Assembly: GCA_029213265.1 (NCBI GenBank) | Contig: JARGNG010000041.1 | Span: 1 to 37,986 of the forward strand | Reading direction: 5' to 3' | Length of the DNA stretch: 37,986 nucleotides | Origin: Verrucomicrobiales bacterium | Lineage (GTDB): Bacteria > Verrucomicrobiota > Verrucomicrobiia > Verrucomicrobiales > DEV007 | Part shown: in pieces, positions 24,540 to 32,180 of the stretch | Layout: each line of letters begins with the position of its first letter | How positions within the stretch are numbered: the first letter of the stretch is position 1 | Program-made: the position numbers and the translations under genes | Notes under the pieces: model-generated | Databases searched by the model: none | Told to the model about the DNA's origin: nothing | Seen by the model: the letters and a program-made list of their open reading frames with translations, nothing else

Positions 24540-25891
24540 GGCGTGGCCTCCGGTTTTCCGGCAATGGGGTGAGGGCTTGGAGGAACGGGAACCGAGATCT
24601 TTGTCTCGTCGAGACGCCGCTCCAGTTCCCGGACCAGTTCGGCACCGAGAATGTGTTCGACCATATCGGCATCCCGGTCGACATGACTCGGGGCGATATC
24701 GGCATACTCGATGAGATAGGTTTCCCAAAGGCGGTGATTCCGCGTGACGCGGGCGGCTTCCCCGAATCCCGGTTCGGAGAGGCGGAGCCGGCCTGCCGGA
24801 GTTTCTTCGAGATGATCTTCCTGTCTCGCAATTTTCAGGATTCGCTTGAAGCGATGAGGCGTCCAGGTCCGGCGATCGCGGAGGGTTGCCTCCGGGAAGG
24901 AAACATTGCGGACTTCCTTTTCACCGGCCTGCTCCTCGAGAAGCTCGTAGGCCGCACGGAGGAAGTGTTGGCGGTCGACTTTCCGTCGTAGGTGGCCCTG
25001 GCGGAGGAAGCGGGGAAAGAGCCCCCGGGTCGGAGCGAACAGCATGCTGATGAGAAAGAGCGAAGCGGCAACCAGAACGATCACGGCACCCGCGGGTAGT
25101 TGCGGCGTCAGAGCACTGATTGATGCGCCGAGCCATCCGCTGACACCACCGATCACGGCAGAGAGAACTAGCATCGGTTGGAGTCGGTGCGTCCAGAATC
25201 GCGCTGCCGTAGGAGGCGTGATGAGAAACGCGATCACGAGAATGAGTCCGACCGATTGCAATCCGATTACAGTGACGGCGGTTACCAGCCCTAACAGGGC
25301 GATATCAAGAAACAGGGTCGGCCATCCCTGCGCTGCAGCATAGGCGTCGTCAAAACAAAGGAGCAGAAATTCCTTTACCAAAACGATGGAAACGAGGGAG
25401 GAGATTGCGGCTACGCTGGCGATGATGAGAAAGTCGGATTTGACCATCGAAGCCGTTTTCCCATAGATAAACGATTCCAGACCGGCCGCGCTTGCTCCGG
25501 GGAGGTTCTGCACCATTTGCAGGCTCGCGATACCGACACCGAAAAAGACACTGAGAACAAAACCCATTGCGACGTCGTCGCGGAGCCGGGTCGTGTTGCG
25601 AATTACTAACATGGTCAGAATGCCGGCGATTCCGGAGAGAGTTGCACCAAGGAGCAGGCCGGGCAGCGCCTTTCCCGTTCCGCCCCAGGCAACCATCACG
25701 GCAAAGGCAATCGCAACGCCGGGAAGAGTCGCGTGGGAAAGCGCATCTCCCATGAGAGATCGCTTTCGTAGGAGAAGAAAGGCACCCACGAGTCCGGAGG
25801 CGACTCCGAGCAGGCTCGTGCTGATCACGACGAGCCGGGTGTTGTAGTTTTGAAGCAGGAGAACTTCAACGATGTCTTCCAGGGAGGACAT
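24536..25891 (-). CDS. Metal ABC permease fused to a DtxR-like C-terminal domain
   Basis: The 451-residue protein has two parts. Residues 1 to about 295 are an ABC-3 permease with the signature RSLMGDALSHATLPGVAIAF (written here as RSLMGDALSHATL and PGVAIAF). From about 305 a winged-helix segment follows (RQHFLRAAYELLEEQ), with a recognition region around TWTPHRFKRILK. Then comes a DtxR-type metal and dimerisation helix pair: NHRLWETYL with H386 and DADMVEH with D409, E412 and H413. These line up with the ligands of DtxR/MntR, whose helix carries the EAxxxEH pattern. The fused part may sense cytoplasmic metal and gate the pore, or it may be vestigial. The gene starts 3 bases after the ATPase gene and overlaps the next permease. 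Confidence 0.9.
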   Translation of the reverse strand: MSSLEDIVEVLLLQNYNTRLVVISTSLLGVASGLVGAFLLLRKRSLMGDALSHATLPGVAIAFAVMVAWGGTGKALPGLLLGATLSGIAGILTMLVIRNTTRLRDDVAMGFVLSVFFGVGIASLQMVQNLPGASAAGLESFIYGKTASMVKSDFLIIASVAAISSLVSIVLVKEFLLLCFDDAYAAAQGWPTLFLDIALLGLVTAVTVIGLQSVGLILVIAFLITPPTAARFWTHRLQPMLVLSAVIGGVSGWLGASISALTPQLPAGAVIVLVAASLFLISMLFAPTRGLFPRFLRQGHLRRKVDRQHFLRAAYELLEEQAGEKEVRNVSFPEATLRDRRTWTPHRFKRILKIARQEDHLEETPAGRLRLSEPGFGEAARVTRNHRLWETYLIEYADIAPSHVDRDADMVEHILGAELVRELERRLDETKISVPVPPSPHPIAGKPEATP

Positions 25892-25894
25892 GAA

Positions 25895-26770
25895 TCAATC
25901 AATCGAATGACGGAGCGCTTCGGCAGCGGTTTCAAGAAGGTTCAACTTTCCACCGTAGGTTTTTTGCAGATTTTCCCGTGTGAAGATTTCCCCGGCCGGC
26001 CCATCGGCGACCACTCTCATGTTAAGGAGAACGAGCCAGTCAAAATAGGTCGTCACGGTTGCGAGATCGTGGTGAACGACGAGGCAGGTTTTCCCCTTTT
26101 CGCTGAGACGCCGAAGCAGGTCGACAATGGCTTCTTCGGTTGCGGCATCGACTGCGGCGAAAGGTTCGTCCATCAGGTAAAGTTCGGCATCCTGCATCAG
26201 GGCCCGGGCAAGGAAGACACGCTGTTGCTGGCCTCCCGAGAGTTGGCTGATTTGCCGGTCGGCGAGATGGGCGATCCCGACCTGCTCGAGTGATTCCAGG
26301 GCGCGGTCCTTTTCCTCTTTTGAAACCCGCCGAAACCATCCGAGGCGGCGATAGGCGCCCATCGCGACGACATCAAGCGCGCTGACCGGGAAATCCCAGT
26401 CGACACTTTCCCGTTGGGGAACATAGGCGACGAGATGCCGGGCCTTCCGATAGGGCTTCCCGTAAATGTGTGCCCAGCCGGAAGTTTTCGGAATGAGGTC
26501 GAGGCAGGCTTTGAGCAAGGTGCTTTTCCCGGCCCCGTTCGGGCCGACGATGCCGACCAGTTTTCCTTCCGGAATATTCAGTTCAATATCCCAGAGGACC
26601 GGTTTCCGGTGGTAAGCGACCGTGAGGTCGTGGATGGCGAGCGGAATTTCCGGCGGATGCTCCGGCCGATCTTCCGTCTGTTTCGGAGGAAACGTCGCCT
26701 GGCTCTGGAGTGATTCGTTGTGCATGGTTTCGAGCGTTTCAGGGATGGTCAACCCTGTTGAGTTTGCCAT
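25895..26770 (-). CDS. Metal ABC transporter ATPase
   Basis: This 291-residue ATPase has all motifs intact: Walker [10 protein letters not shown] at 76-84, Q-loop within [14 protein letters not shown] (from 116), signature LSGGQ at 177-181, Walker B LYLMDE at 197-202 and an H-loop His at 233/234. [16 protein letters not shown] is characteristic of the Mn/Zn uptake (MntB/ZnuC) group. The start given includes a 40-residue extension that overlaps the end of the lipoprotein gene by 32 bases. An internal ATG at residue 16 (26725) would leave only a short gap and may be the real start. It couples ATP hydrolysis to uptake through the two permeases downstream. Confidence 0.92.
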   Translation of the reverse strand: MANSTGLTIPETLETMHNESLQSQATFPPKQTEDRPEHPPEIPLAIHDLTVAYHRKPVLWDIELNIPEGKLVGIVGPNGAGKSTLLKACLDLIPKTSGWAHIYGKPYRKARHLVAYVPQRESVDWDFPVSALDVVAMGAYRRLGWFRRVSKEEKDRALESLEQVGIAHLADRQISQLSGGQQQRVFLARALMQDAELYLMDEPFAAVDAATEEAIVDLLRRLSEKGKTCLVVHHDLATVTTYFDWLVLLNMRVVADGPAGEIFTRENLQKTYGGKLNLLETAAEALRHSID

Positions 26771-27722
26771 TCAACCCTGTTGGAGGTGCTTCTCCGCCGA
26801 GTGCGCGAGTGATGGTAGTGACGTTGTGATCGATCATGCCGATGTAGGTGCCCCGATACGTTCCGGTGGGTCCCATTGCATCGGAATAGAGTTCCCCTCC
26901 GATGAGAACGCGATGGCCTTTCGCCGCCGCTCCTTCGATCAGTGCTTTCACGTTCTTATCCGATACGGAGCTTTCCACGAAGACGGCCGGGATCTTTCTC
27001 TCCACCAGGAAAGTGACGAGGTCCTCGATGTCTTTCACTCCTGCTTCGGATTCGGTGCTGAGTCCCTGTATCCCGCGAACTTCGAGTCCGTAGGCGCGGG
27101 CCATGTAATTGAAGGCATCGTGTGCAGTCACCAATACCCGTTGCCCGGCCGGAATCGTTGCGATGCGGTCTTCGGCATAGGAATGCAGCGCGTCGAGTTC
27201 GCTGGTGTAGGAAAAGGCGTTCGCGGCGTAGAAATCCTTGTTTTCCGGATCGTATTCGCTCAGTGCTTTTGCGACCACATCGACCGCTCGAATCCAGCCT
27301 GACACATCCATCCAAACGTGGGGGTCATAGTGCTGACTCTCGTCGGACATGATATATCCTTCCTGCGCGAGAATTTCATCGGTGACCGCGTAGACAGCTT
27401 TTCCGGTTCGCGCAAGTCGGACGAGGACGTCTCCCATTTTTCCCTCGAGCATAAGCCCGTTGTAGAAGATCACATCTGCCGCCTGGAGTTGCTTCACATC
27501 CTTGCTGGTCGGCTTGTAGAGGTGGGGGTCAACGCCTTCGCCGATGATTCCATCAACGTTCGCTTTGTCTCCCGCGACCTGAGTCACAATGTCTGCGATC
27601 ATTCCCACCGTCGCGGATACCTGGTAGGGGCCTTCTCCGGAAGGGGCGTTCGATGCCGGTGGCTGGCACGAAGAGAGAAGCGAACCACAGAGAAGAACCG
27701 CAAAAAGTGAACAAAAGCGCAT
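26739..27722 (-). CDS. Metal-binding lipoprotein (TroA/ZnuA-like substrate-binding protein)
   Basis: The protein has 327 residues and a lipobox LLSSC with C19. It has the cluster A-I metal-binding fold, with ligands H67 (GVDPHLYKP), H135 (YDPHVWMD), H201 (VTAHDAFNYM) and D281 (ELYSDAMGP). This H-H-H-D set matches TroA, which takes Zn and Mn; strict Mn binders such as PsaA have Glu at the third position. The linker lacks the long His-rich loop of many ZnuA proteins. The family captures metal outside the inner membrane and delivers it to the permeases. The gene is first in the operon and divergent from the MntR-like gene, with the palindrome at 27741-27762 about 20-40 bases upstream of its start. 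Confidence 0.93.
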   Translation of the reverse strand: MRFCSLFAVLLCGSLLSSCQPPASNAPSGEGPYQVSATVGMIADIVTQVAGDKANVDGIIGEGVDPHLYKPTSKDVKQLQAADVIFYNGLMLEGKMGDVLVRLARTGKAVYAVTDEILAQEGYIMSDESQHYDPHVWMDVSGWIRAVDVVAKALSEYDPENKDFYAANAFSYTSELDALHSYAEDRIATIPAGQRVLVTAHDAFNYMARAYGLEVRGIQGLSTESEAGVKDIEDLVTFLVERKIPAVFVESSVSDKNVKALIEGAAAKGHRVLIGGELYSDAMGPTGTYRGTYIGMIDHNVTTITRALGGEAPPTGLNGKLNRVDHP

Positions 27723-27740
27723 ATTGAACAGCCTAGATAC

Positions 27741-27762
27741 TTATCTTGAGTGGTCAAGATAA
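27741..27762. promoter_or_regulatory. Perfect 9-4-9 palindrome, predicted MntR-type operator
   Basis: TTATCTTGA (27741-27749) and its exact reverse complement TCAAGATAA (27754-27762) flank GTGG. It lies in the 79-base gap between the divergent uptake operon and the DtxR-family gene. A smaller dyad, AGATA-CT-TATCT (27735-27746), overlaps its left arm. Size, AT-rich arms and position all fit a DtxR/MntR-family operator that would serve both directions. On the minus strand a TTGACC (27756-27751) sits inside it and may be the -35 box of the uptake operon. Confidence 0.8.
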
Positions 27763-27801
27763 AGATTTGATCACCCGGGAATGTGCGTTACCATTTCCGT
27801 C

Positions 27802-28458
27802 ATGGTTACGAGCACGGTGGAAGACTATTTGAAGGCGATTCGCCGGCTTCAGCAGCCGACCGGCACGGCGACGGTCGGAGAGATCGCGCGGGAACTTGCC
27901 GTGACCCCGGGGACTGTTACCACCATGATGCGCCATCTGAGCGGCCAAGGTTTGATCGATTACGAGCCGAGGAAGGGGCTGCGGCTTCTTCCTTCCGGCG
28001 AGAAAGCGGCCTTGCGGGTCGTGCGACGGCATCGCTTGATCGAGTTGTTTCTGGTGGAAGTTCTCGGATTCGATTGGTCCGAGGTGCACGAAGAGGCCGA
28101 GCAATTGGAGCATGTCGTTTCCGACCGGTTACTGGAGAGAATGGATGCGATGCTGGGGCGCCCCACGCATGACCCGCATGGCGACCCCATTCCGAACGGA
28201 GACGGAGTTTTGGCTCACTCGAATGGACGTCCGCTCGCGGATGTGGATGCCGGAGCCTTCCGTATCGTCCGGGTGTCGGATGCCGACTCCGCTCTACTGG
28301 AGTGGCTGAATGAGAAGGGCCTGATCATCGGGCGAATGTTCGAAATCGTTCGAAAGGACCATATTGCCGGGATTCTCGAACTGGAGATTCTGGCAAAAAC
28401 ACAAGTTCAGTTGGGATTGAAAGCAGCGGAGAGTGTTTTCGTGGAAAGTGCAGAATAG
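27802..28458 (+). CDS. mntR: MntR-like DtxR-family metal-dependent regulator
   Basis: From the ATG at 27802 the protein has 218 residues: a winged helix-turn-helix (about 5-65), a metal/dimerisation domain (about 70-140) and a C-terminal SH3/FeoA-like domain (about 145-215). The visible ligand residues are D8 (VEDYLKAI), H77 (RRHRLIE), E100, E103 and H104 (EEAEQLEHV). DtxR has Met and Cys at the positions of D8 and E100, whereas the Mn-specific MntR has Asp and Glu. That points to manganese, although the MntR Glu at position 11 is Lys here. The SH3 domain is usually absent from MntR of Bacillus but present in many other members. An ATG at 27781 is an alternative start. With metal bound it should repress the divergent uptake genes. 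Confidence 0.9.
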   Translation: MVTSTVEDYLKAIRRLQQPTGTATVGEIARELAVTPGTVTTMMRHLSGQGLIDYEPRKGLRLLPSGEKAALRVVRRHRLIELFLVEVLGFDWSEVHEEAEQLEHVVSDRLLERMDAMLGRPTHDPHGDPIPNGDGVLAHSNGRPLADVDAGAFRIVRVSDADSALLEWLNEKGLIIGRMFEIVRKDHIAGILELEILAKTQVQLGLKAAESVFVESAE

Positions 28459-28459
28459 C

Positions 28460-28893
28460 GATCCGAGTGAAACCGGACACGGTTTTCTCTGCGATCTCTT
28501 CCCAGGAAAGAGTCCGGGAGTGAGCAATTACGCGCTCGCGGAGGTTCCGATAGTCTGGGGCGGGTAGAGGAAATATCTTCTCGATTGTGCCTTCGATTTT
28601 CTCCGGAGACATCGGGTCAAAATAGAGGGCGGTGCCCTCACTGTTTGATCGGGATGGATCGAATGCCTGTCGGCCCACACGAGGAAGGCTGGCCGCGTGC
28701 GAAAGTGGGACAGGGCATCCGCAGGCCATCGCTTCGAGCGGTGGAAGTCCGAATCCCCCGTAGAAACTGGGAAAGATGAAAGCCGTGGCTTCATGGTAGC
28801 GGGCGATCAGTTCCTCATCGGGAAGCCTCGCTAACCAGACGACGCCGGGGGCCTCTTCGAGGTCGAAGTCGGCGAAGTTTTTCGGATTGGCCT
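28460..28893 (-). pseudogene. C-terminal fragment of a GT4-type glycosyltransferase
   Basis: On the minus strand the frame gives [19 protein letters not shown], then [19 protein letters not shown] and [19 protein letters not shown], then [26 protein letters not shown] and [10 protein letters not shown]. This is the C-terminal Rossmann domain of a group-4 glycosyltransferase, including the EX7E-type segment around [13 protein letters not shown] immediately precedes the homology (next to 28894), so there is no start and no acceptor-binding domain. After the family's natural end the frame runs on antisense into the mntR gene as far as 28325, which also suggests a junction near 28460. The fragment cannot be active. 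Confidence 0.8.
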
Positions 28894-28931
28894 AACTGAT
28901 AATTTCGAGTGTGGCAGCCTCCGGGCTTCGC

Positions 28932-29117
28932 TTAGCCTTCCTGATCGTAATCCATCGGAAAGTCGAGATCCTCCTTCTGGAAGTGGGTGATCGAGTCCGT
29001 GCCGGAGAGAAAATTCTCCCAGAGCTGTTCCGGGCTGTTGGCTCCGGGAACACGCAGTGACATTCCGATGATCGCAATCGGATCGGGAGCCTTAGAGTTG
29101 GTGCGGTTTTCGGACAT
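28932..29117 (-). pseudogene. N-terminal fragment of a polyketide-synthase-type ketosynthase
   Basis: The 61-residue reading frame starts MSENRTNSKAPDPIAIIGMS and continues LRVPGANSPEQLWENFLSGT, the very beginning of a modular type I ketosynthase (PIAIIGMSxRxPGA...ELWxxLxxGxDSI). It stops after DYDQEG, before the catalytic Cys-His-His residues. Downstream DNA up to the glycosyltransferase fragment does not continue the family in any frame I can read. The intact start codon and start region suggest a 3' deletion of a larger gene that joined it to the glycosyltransferase remnant. Confidence 0.8.
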
Positions 29118-29456
29118 GGTGTGCGTTGGCGAGTCTTGATTCGCGTTTTATTAATGAGAAGTAACGGTGAATCTAAAGAATTTACCCATTCTATGAATTA
29201 GAAAATGAGAGTACAATCACTAAAACATCCAGACCAAAAGACGCTTCTAAAAATTAGTAAGTTTGAGAAACGTAACGGCTAGAGGGCTGTCGTGGGTGGT
29301 GGACAACTTTTCGTAGAATCTGGAAGAGTGCACCTGAGTGGCGACGAAAGGGGCGAAAGGGCACCCTAGGATGGTCGGGTGGGGGGTGCGCCTGAGAAAA
29401 GTCTTGCGAATTTTCAAAAGCAACGCACCGTAGCCGCTCGCAATTATCGCGATTAA
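29118..29456. other. Gene-free, partly AT-rich stretch between the ketosynthase remnant and tRNA-Ser
   Basis: No supported coding region lies in these 339 bases. The part from about 29140 to 29280 is clearly richer in A and T than its surroundings and would contain the promoter of the former ketosynthase gene, read leftwards. The part nearer the tRNA should hold the tRNA promoter (for example AATTAT near 29442), which I cannot fix with confidence. Confidence 0.5.
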
Positions 29457-29546
29457 GGACAGGTGTCTGAGCGGTTTAAGGAGCACGCTTGGAAAGCGTG
29501 TGTAGGGGTAACTCTACCGTGGGTTCGAATCCCACCCTGTCCGCCA
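29457..29546 (+). tRNA. tRNA-Ser (anticodon GGA)
   Basis: The cloverleaf is complete: acceptor GGACAGG (29457-29463) pairs with CCTGTCC (29536-29542), followed by discriminator G and an encoded CCA (29544-29546). The anticodon stem CACGC/GCGTG holds the loop TTGGAAA, giving anticodon GGA for UCC/UCU codons. The long variable arm (GTAG...CTAC) is typical of class II serine tRNAs, and the T loop reads GGGTTCGAATCCC. The length is 90 bases. Confidence 0.97.
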
Positions 29547-29548
29547 TC

Positions 29549-29590
29549 AAAAGCCTCCCGCCCCCAACGAAGTGGGGGCGGGAGGCTTTT
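29549..29590 (+). terminator. Strong terminator immediately after tRNA-Ser
   Basis: A perfect 17-bp stem (29549-29565 paired with 29574-29590) begins AAAAGCCTCCCG and closes an eight-base loop AACGAAGT, ending in TTTT. It starts two bases after the CCA of the tRNA. The matching A-run on the left arm means it can terminate transcription from either side. The 236 bases after it, up to 29826, hold no gene I can support. Confidence 0.9.
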
Positions 29591-29826
29591 GCATTTTGGG
29601 ACCGGATGAGAACTGCAGCTCAAGCCTGGAGAAGTAGTGTTCGCTCAGGTTTCTCAGATGCTGCCGAGAGCAGCACCATTTCCAACTGGCTGATTCCGAT
29701 TGAGGCGCCTTTGATGACTTTGCTATCGAGCCGGCTGCTTTTTCAAGCAATCGGAACCTCTCGCTATGCGGACCATGTGACAAGTAAGTTGGTTGCAATA
29801 GTCGATGATCAGGCTGAAAATGGTTA

Positions 29827-30060
29827 ATGATAAAGACGGTCGCACTACTACTTTTATTTTCTCTCAGTGCTCTTGGGTTCACTGGATGCGAATCTAATAG
29901 CTCGCTGGAGCAACGCATGAATAATCAGGAATCGAGACTCTCAAACCGGCAGGAGAGATGGGATATTCGCGGAGAGTCTTTCGATCGCCGGATGCAGACC
30001 ATGTCCGACAATGCCGATGCCCGATACAGCCGTGGTATGGGTAATCAGGGTGGCTTCTAA
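29827..30060 (+). CDS. Small lipoprotein of unknown function
   Basis: The 77-residue protein has a short hydrophobic signal and the lipobox LGFTGC (C at about residue 21). The mature part is polar, with Arg, Asn, Gln and Ser runs (NNQESRLSNRQERWD, then FDRRMQTMSDNADARYS) and a Gly-rich end, and is probably helical. I recognise no family. The start codon overlaps a TAA in the preceding bases (TTAATG), and no strong ribosome-binding site is visible. An outer- or inner-membrane lipoprotein is the safest description. Confidence 0.65.
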   Translation: MIKTVALLLLFSLSALGFTGCESNSSLEQRMNNQESRLSNRQERWDIRGESFDRRMQTMSDNADARYSRGMGNQGGF

Positions 30061-30205
30061 TGCCAGGTCCGCTCATGCCGCCTGCTTTGCCTTACGGAAA
30101 TCTAAACAAAGAAATCGATCTCGATGGGATCAGCTTTCGAAATGTTCCAGATCAGTGACCTGATCCCGCATCTGTGATGCCTCTCACACCCCGGGACTCC
30201 GAACC

Positions 30206-31207
30206 TCACTTGTCATTCTCCGCAAGCCACTTCTTGCGGGCGTCGAGATTGACCACGAGGCTTTCGAGAGCGGCGCGCTCCTGATTCAGTTCGGTGTATT
30301 TCCGGAAGATGGAAAAGAAATCTTCACGCAGGTCGGACACCATGTCGCGGATCAGCAATTCGGTCTGGTGGGCGTCACTCTGGTCCAGTTTGGTCAGCTC
30401 TGCCGGCTTCTTCTCGAGGAATTCTTTGATCTGATTCTGTCGCAAATCAATCACCTCGAGATTCCGGGCGAGGTCGGACTCGTAAAGTTCGCGCTCCACG
30501 TCGATGATGGTGTTGCTGTTGAGTTTCTCCGTTAGGTAGGCATTCCGCTGCTTGAGGTGAGCGATGCTTTCTTCCAGCCCTGCGAGAAGCTTCTTCTGCA
30601 TGGAGTCGGTCTGCTTGGAATCGCGACGGTTCTGTTTCCAGGCTTCACTGATCTCTTCGTTTTCTCTTGAGAACCAACCAAAGGAAGAGGAGTCTCCTGT
30701 GGTCACATACTTTTCGAGGTCCTCTGATTCGGGGAAAGAGGCCGCGATCGTTTCGATCTGCTCCACCCGTTTTTCGATCCGGTCGTTGAAAATCTTGAGA
30801 TCGGACTGGAGCGTTTCGCGGGGGATCGAAGTGTTTTCTTTGCGAAGTTGTTCCCTCAGGTTGTTGCGCTGAGTGTCGTAGAAGTCGATGGACTTCCGGA
30901 GTCGGGAAACAATGTCACCTTTCAGTTGAGAGACGCGATATCTCGACTCCTCCGAGTCGCCGATCGCGCTCACCATTTCCACAATTTTTTCGATTCCGGC
31001 TTCGACCCGCTCGTCGAGTGCGCGAATATCATCGGCGATGTTCTCTACGCGGAGCTTTCGCTGCTCGATGTGTTGCTCAAGATTCACGACCGACTGGCGT
31101 CGTTCCTCCATCGTCATTTCAACGGCGGATGAGGAAGCGACGATGGAGTTCAGAAAGAGAACAGAGGCAATTAGCGCGGCAGGAGGAACACGTCCGGGGA
31201 TTTTCAT
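30206..31207 (-). CDS. Periplasmic coiled-coil protein, unknown function
   Basis: The 333-residue protein has a signal peptide (about 1-28, ending in ASSSAVE) and is then almost entirely alpha-helical and charged, with heptad-like runs. Examples are EERRQSVVNLEQHIEQRK, DIRALDERVEAGIEKI, and a second set from about 215 (LLAGLEESIAHLKQR, ESDLARNLEVIDLRQNQ). A short break with Gly, Ser and Trp near 170-180 (TTGDSSSFGWFSREN) separates the two halves. There are no cysteines and no catalytic motif. Such proteins often serve as spacers or scaffolds in the envelope, but that is a guess from shape alone. Its promoter region is shared with the divergent L,D-transpeptidase gene at 31334. Confidence 0.75.
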   Translation of the reverse strand: MKIPGRVPPAALIASVLFLNSIVASSSAVEMTMEERRQSVVNLEQHIEQRKLRVENIADDIRALDERVEAGIEKIVEMVSAIGDSEESRYRVSQLKGDIVSRLRKSIDFYDTQRNNLREQLRKENTSIPRETLQSDLKIFNDRIEKRVEQIETIAASFPESEDLEKYVTTGDSSSFGWFSRENEEISEAWKQNRRDSKQTDSMQKKLLAGLEESIAHLKQRNAYLTEKLNSNTIIDVERELYESDLARNLEVIDLRQNQIKEFLEKKPAELTKLDQSDAHQTELLIRDMVSDLREDFFSIFRKYTELNQERAALESLVVNLDARKKWLAENDK

Positions 31208-31333
31208 AGCTAATCAATATTACGACCTTGCGGGTTTGAAAAGGGAAAAGAAGGGATGGGATACGGGCAAAGCTAACGTCCTGTCGCTGGAAAAGACCTT
31301 TTGTAAATGGCAGCGTTTCCGTCAGAGTAGTGG

Positions 31334-32116
31334 ATGAAAAGGAGAGAAAGAGGGCTGCTGGTGCTGAACATAGCGGTTCTATCGCTCTCCCATTGTTTTG
31401 CCGAACCTGCATCTACGAACTCCTGGCTCGATTCCTCCAGACAGTTGGTCTACGTGCTTGCTGACGATTGGGACAGCCCCGCAGGAGTCCTCACGGCCTT
31501 TGAAAAGGGCTCCCATGGATGGAGCATGGTCATGAGCGAGATTCCCGTTACCCTGGGACGGAAAGGGCTCGGGCTCGGGCTCGGCTTGCACGATTCGAAT
31601 CTTTCCGGGCCGCCGAAACGGGAAGGGGACAAGAAAGCCCCCGCCGGAGTGTTTCCGCTGGAGTTCAGTTTCGGGACGAAGGGAAAGGTGTTGCAGGGAA
31701 AGTCCTTGTTTCCCTATCGGAAAACATCCGCCATGCATTTCTGGGTCGATGATTCTGCGTCGGCGTTTTACAATCAGTGGGTTGAACTATCCGACGGCTC
31801 GATTCGAAAGGATTGGAAATCTGCGGAAACGCTCCGACGAAAGGACGGAATTTATGATCTGGTCATCGTAGTGGGACACAATCGTGGAGAGGTGGTTCCG
31901 GGGCGGGGGAGCGCCATTTTTCTGCATTCCTGGCTCGGACCAGGCGTTCCCACGATCGGTTGCACGGCAATGGATCCGGGACATTTGAAAACGTTGTGGC
32001 AATGGCTCGATTCGCAACGGTATCCGGTTCTCGTTCAGGGACCGCGGGATCTGGTCTGCTCCTTTCCTTTGCCGGAGGGGGGATCGGCCTCCATCAAAAG
32101 ATTTCTTCAGCCTTGA
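31334..32116 (+). CDS. L,D-transpeptidase (YkuD) family protein
   Basis: The 260-residue protein has a signal peptide (cleavage near CFAEPAS) and a YkuD-type catalytic site, HSWLGPGVPTIGCTAM, with H198 and the nucleophile C210. Upstream are the family landmarks GDKKAPAGVFPLEFSFG, corresponding to the TPxGxF segment, and VVGHNRGEVVPGRGSAIFLH. The family cross-links peptidoglycan stem peptides or attaches proteins to them; some members are carboxypeptidases. A polysaccharide deacetylase gene follows after 64 bases on the same strand, so the two may be an envelope-maintenance operon. Confidence 0.87.
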   Translation: MKRRERGLLVLNIAVLSLSHCFAEPASTNSWLDSSRQLVYVLADDWDSPAGVLTAFEKGSHGWSMVMSEIPVTLGRKGLGLGLGLHDSNLSGPPKREGDKKAPAGVFPLEFSFGTKGKVLQGKSLFPYRKTSAMHFWVDDSASAFYNQWVELSDGSIRKDWKSAETLRRKDGIYDLVIVVGHNRGEVVPGRGSAIFLHSWLGPGVPTIGCTAMDPGHLKTLWQWLDSQRYPVLVQGPRDLVCSFPLPEGGSASIKRFLQP

Positions 32117-32180
32117 TATTTCAGCTCTTTCGCGAGAACTTCCCACAGCGGGAAGGACAACCCCTTTCCCGTGCAATCGA

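Noticed and set aside
24540..24728. A 63-residue N-terminal extension of the second permease
   Set aside because: It overlaps the fused DtxR-like tail of the first permease in another frame, is not hydrophobic and is not family-like; the ATGA overlap gives a natural start.
29549..29590. The perfect 17-bp inverted repeat considered as a mobile-element end or CRISPR-like repeat
   Set aside because: It occurs once, has a T-run and sits two bases after the tRNA; a terminator explains it completely.
29489..29827. A 112-codon open frame beginning inside tRNA-Ser and running through the terminator
   Set aside because: It reads through the variable arm, T arm and the 17-bp hairpin, has no ribosome-binding site and shows no family features.
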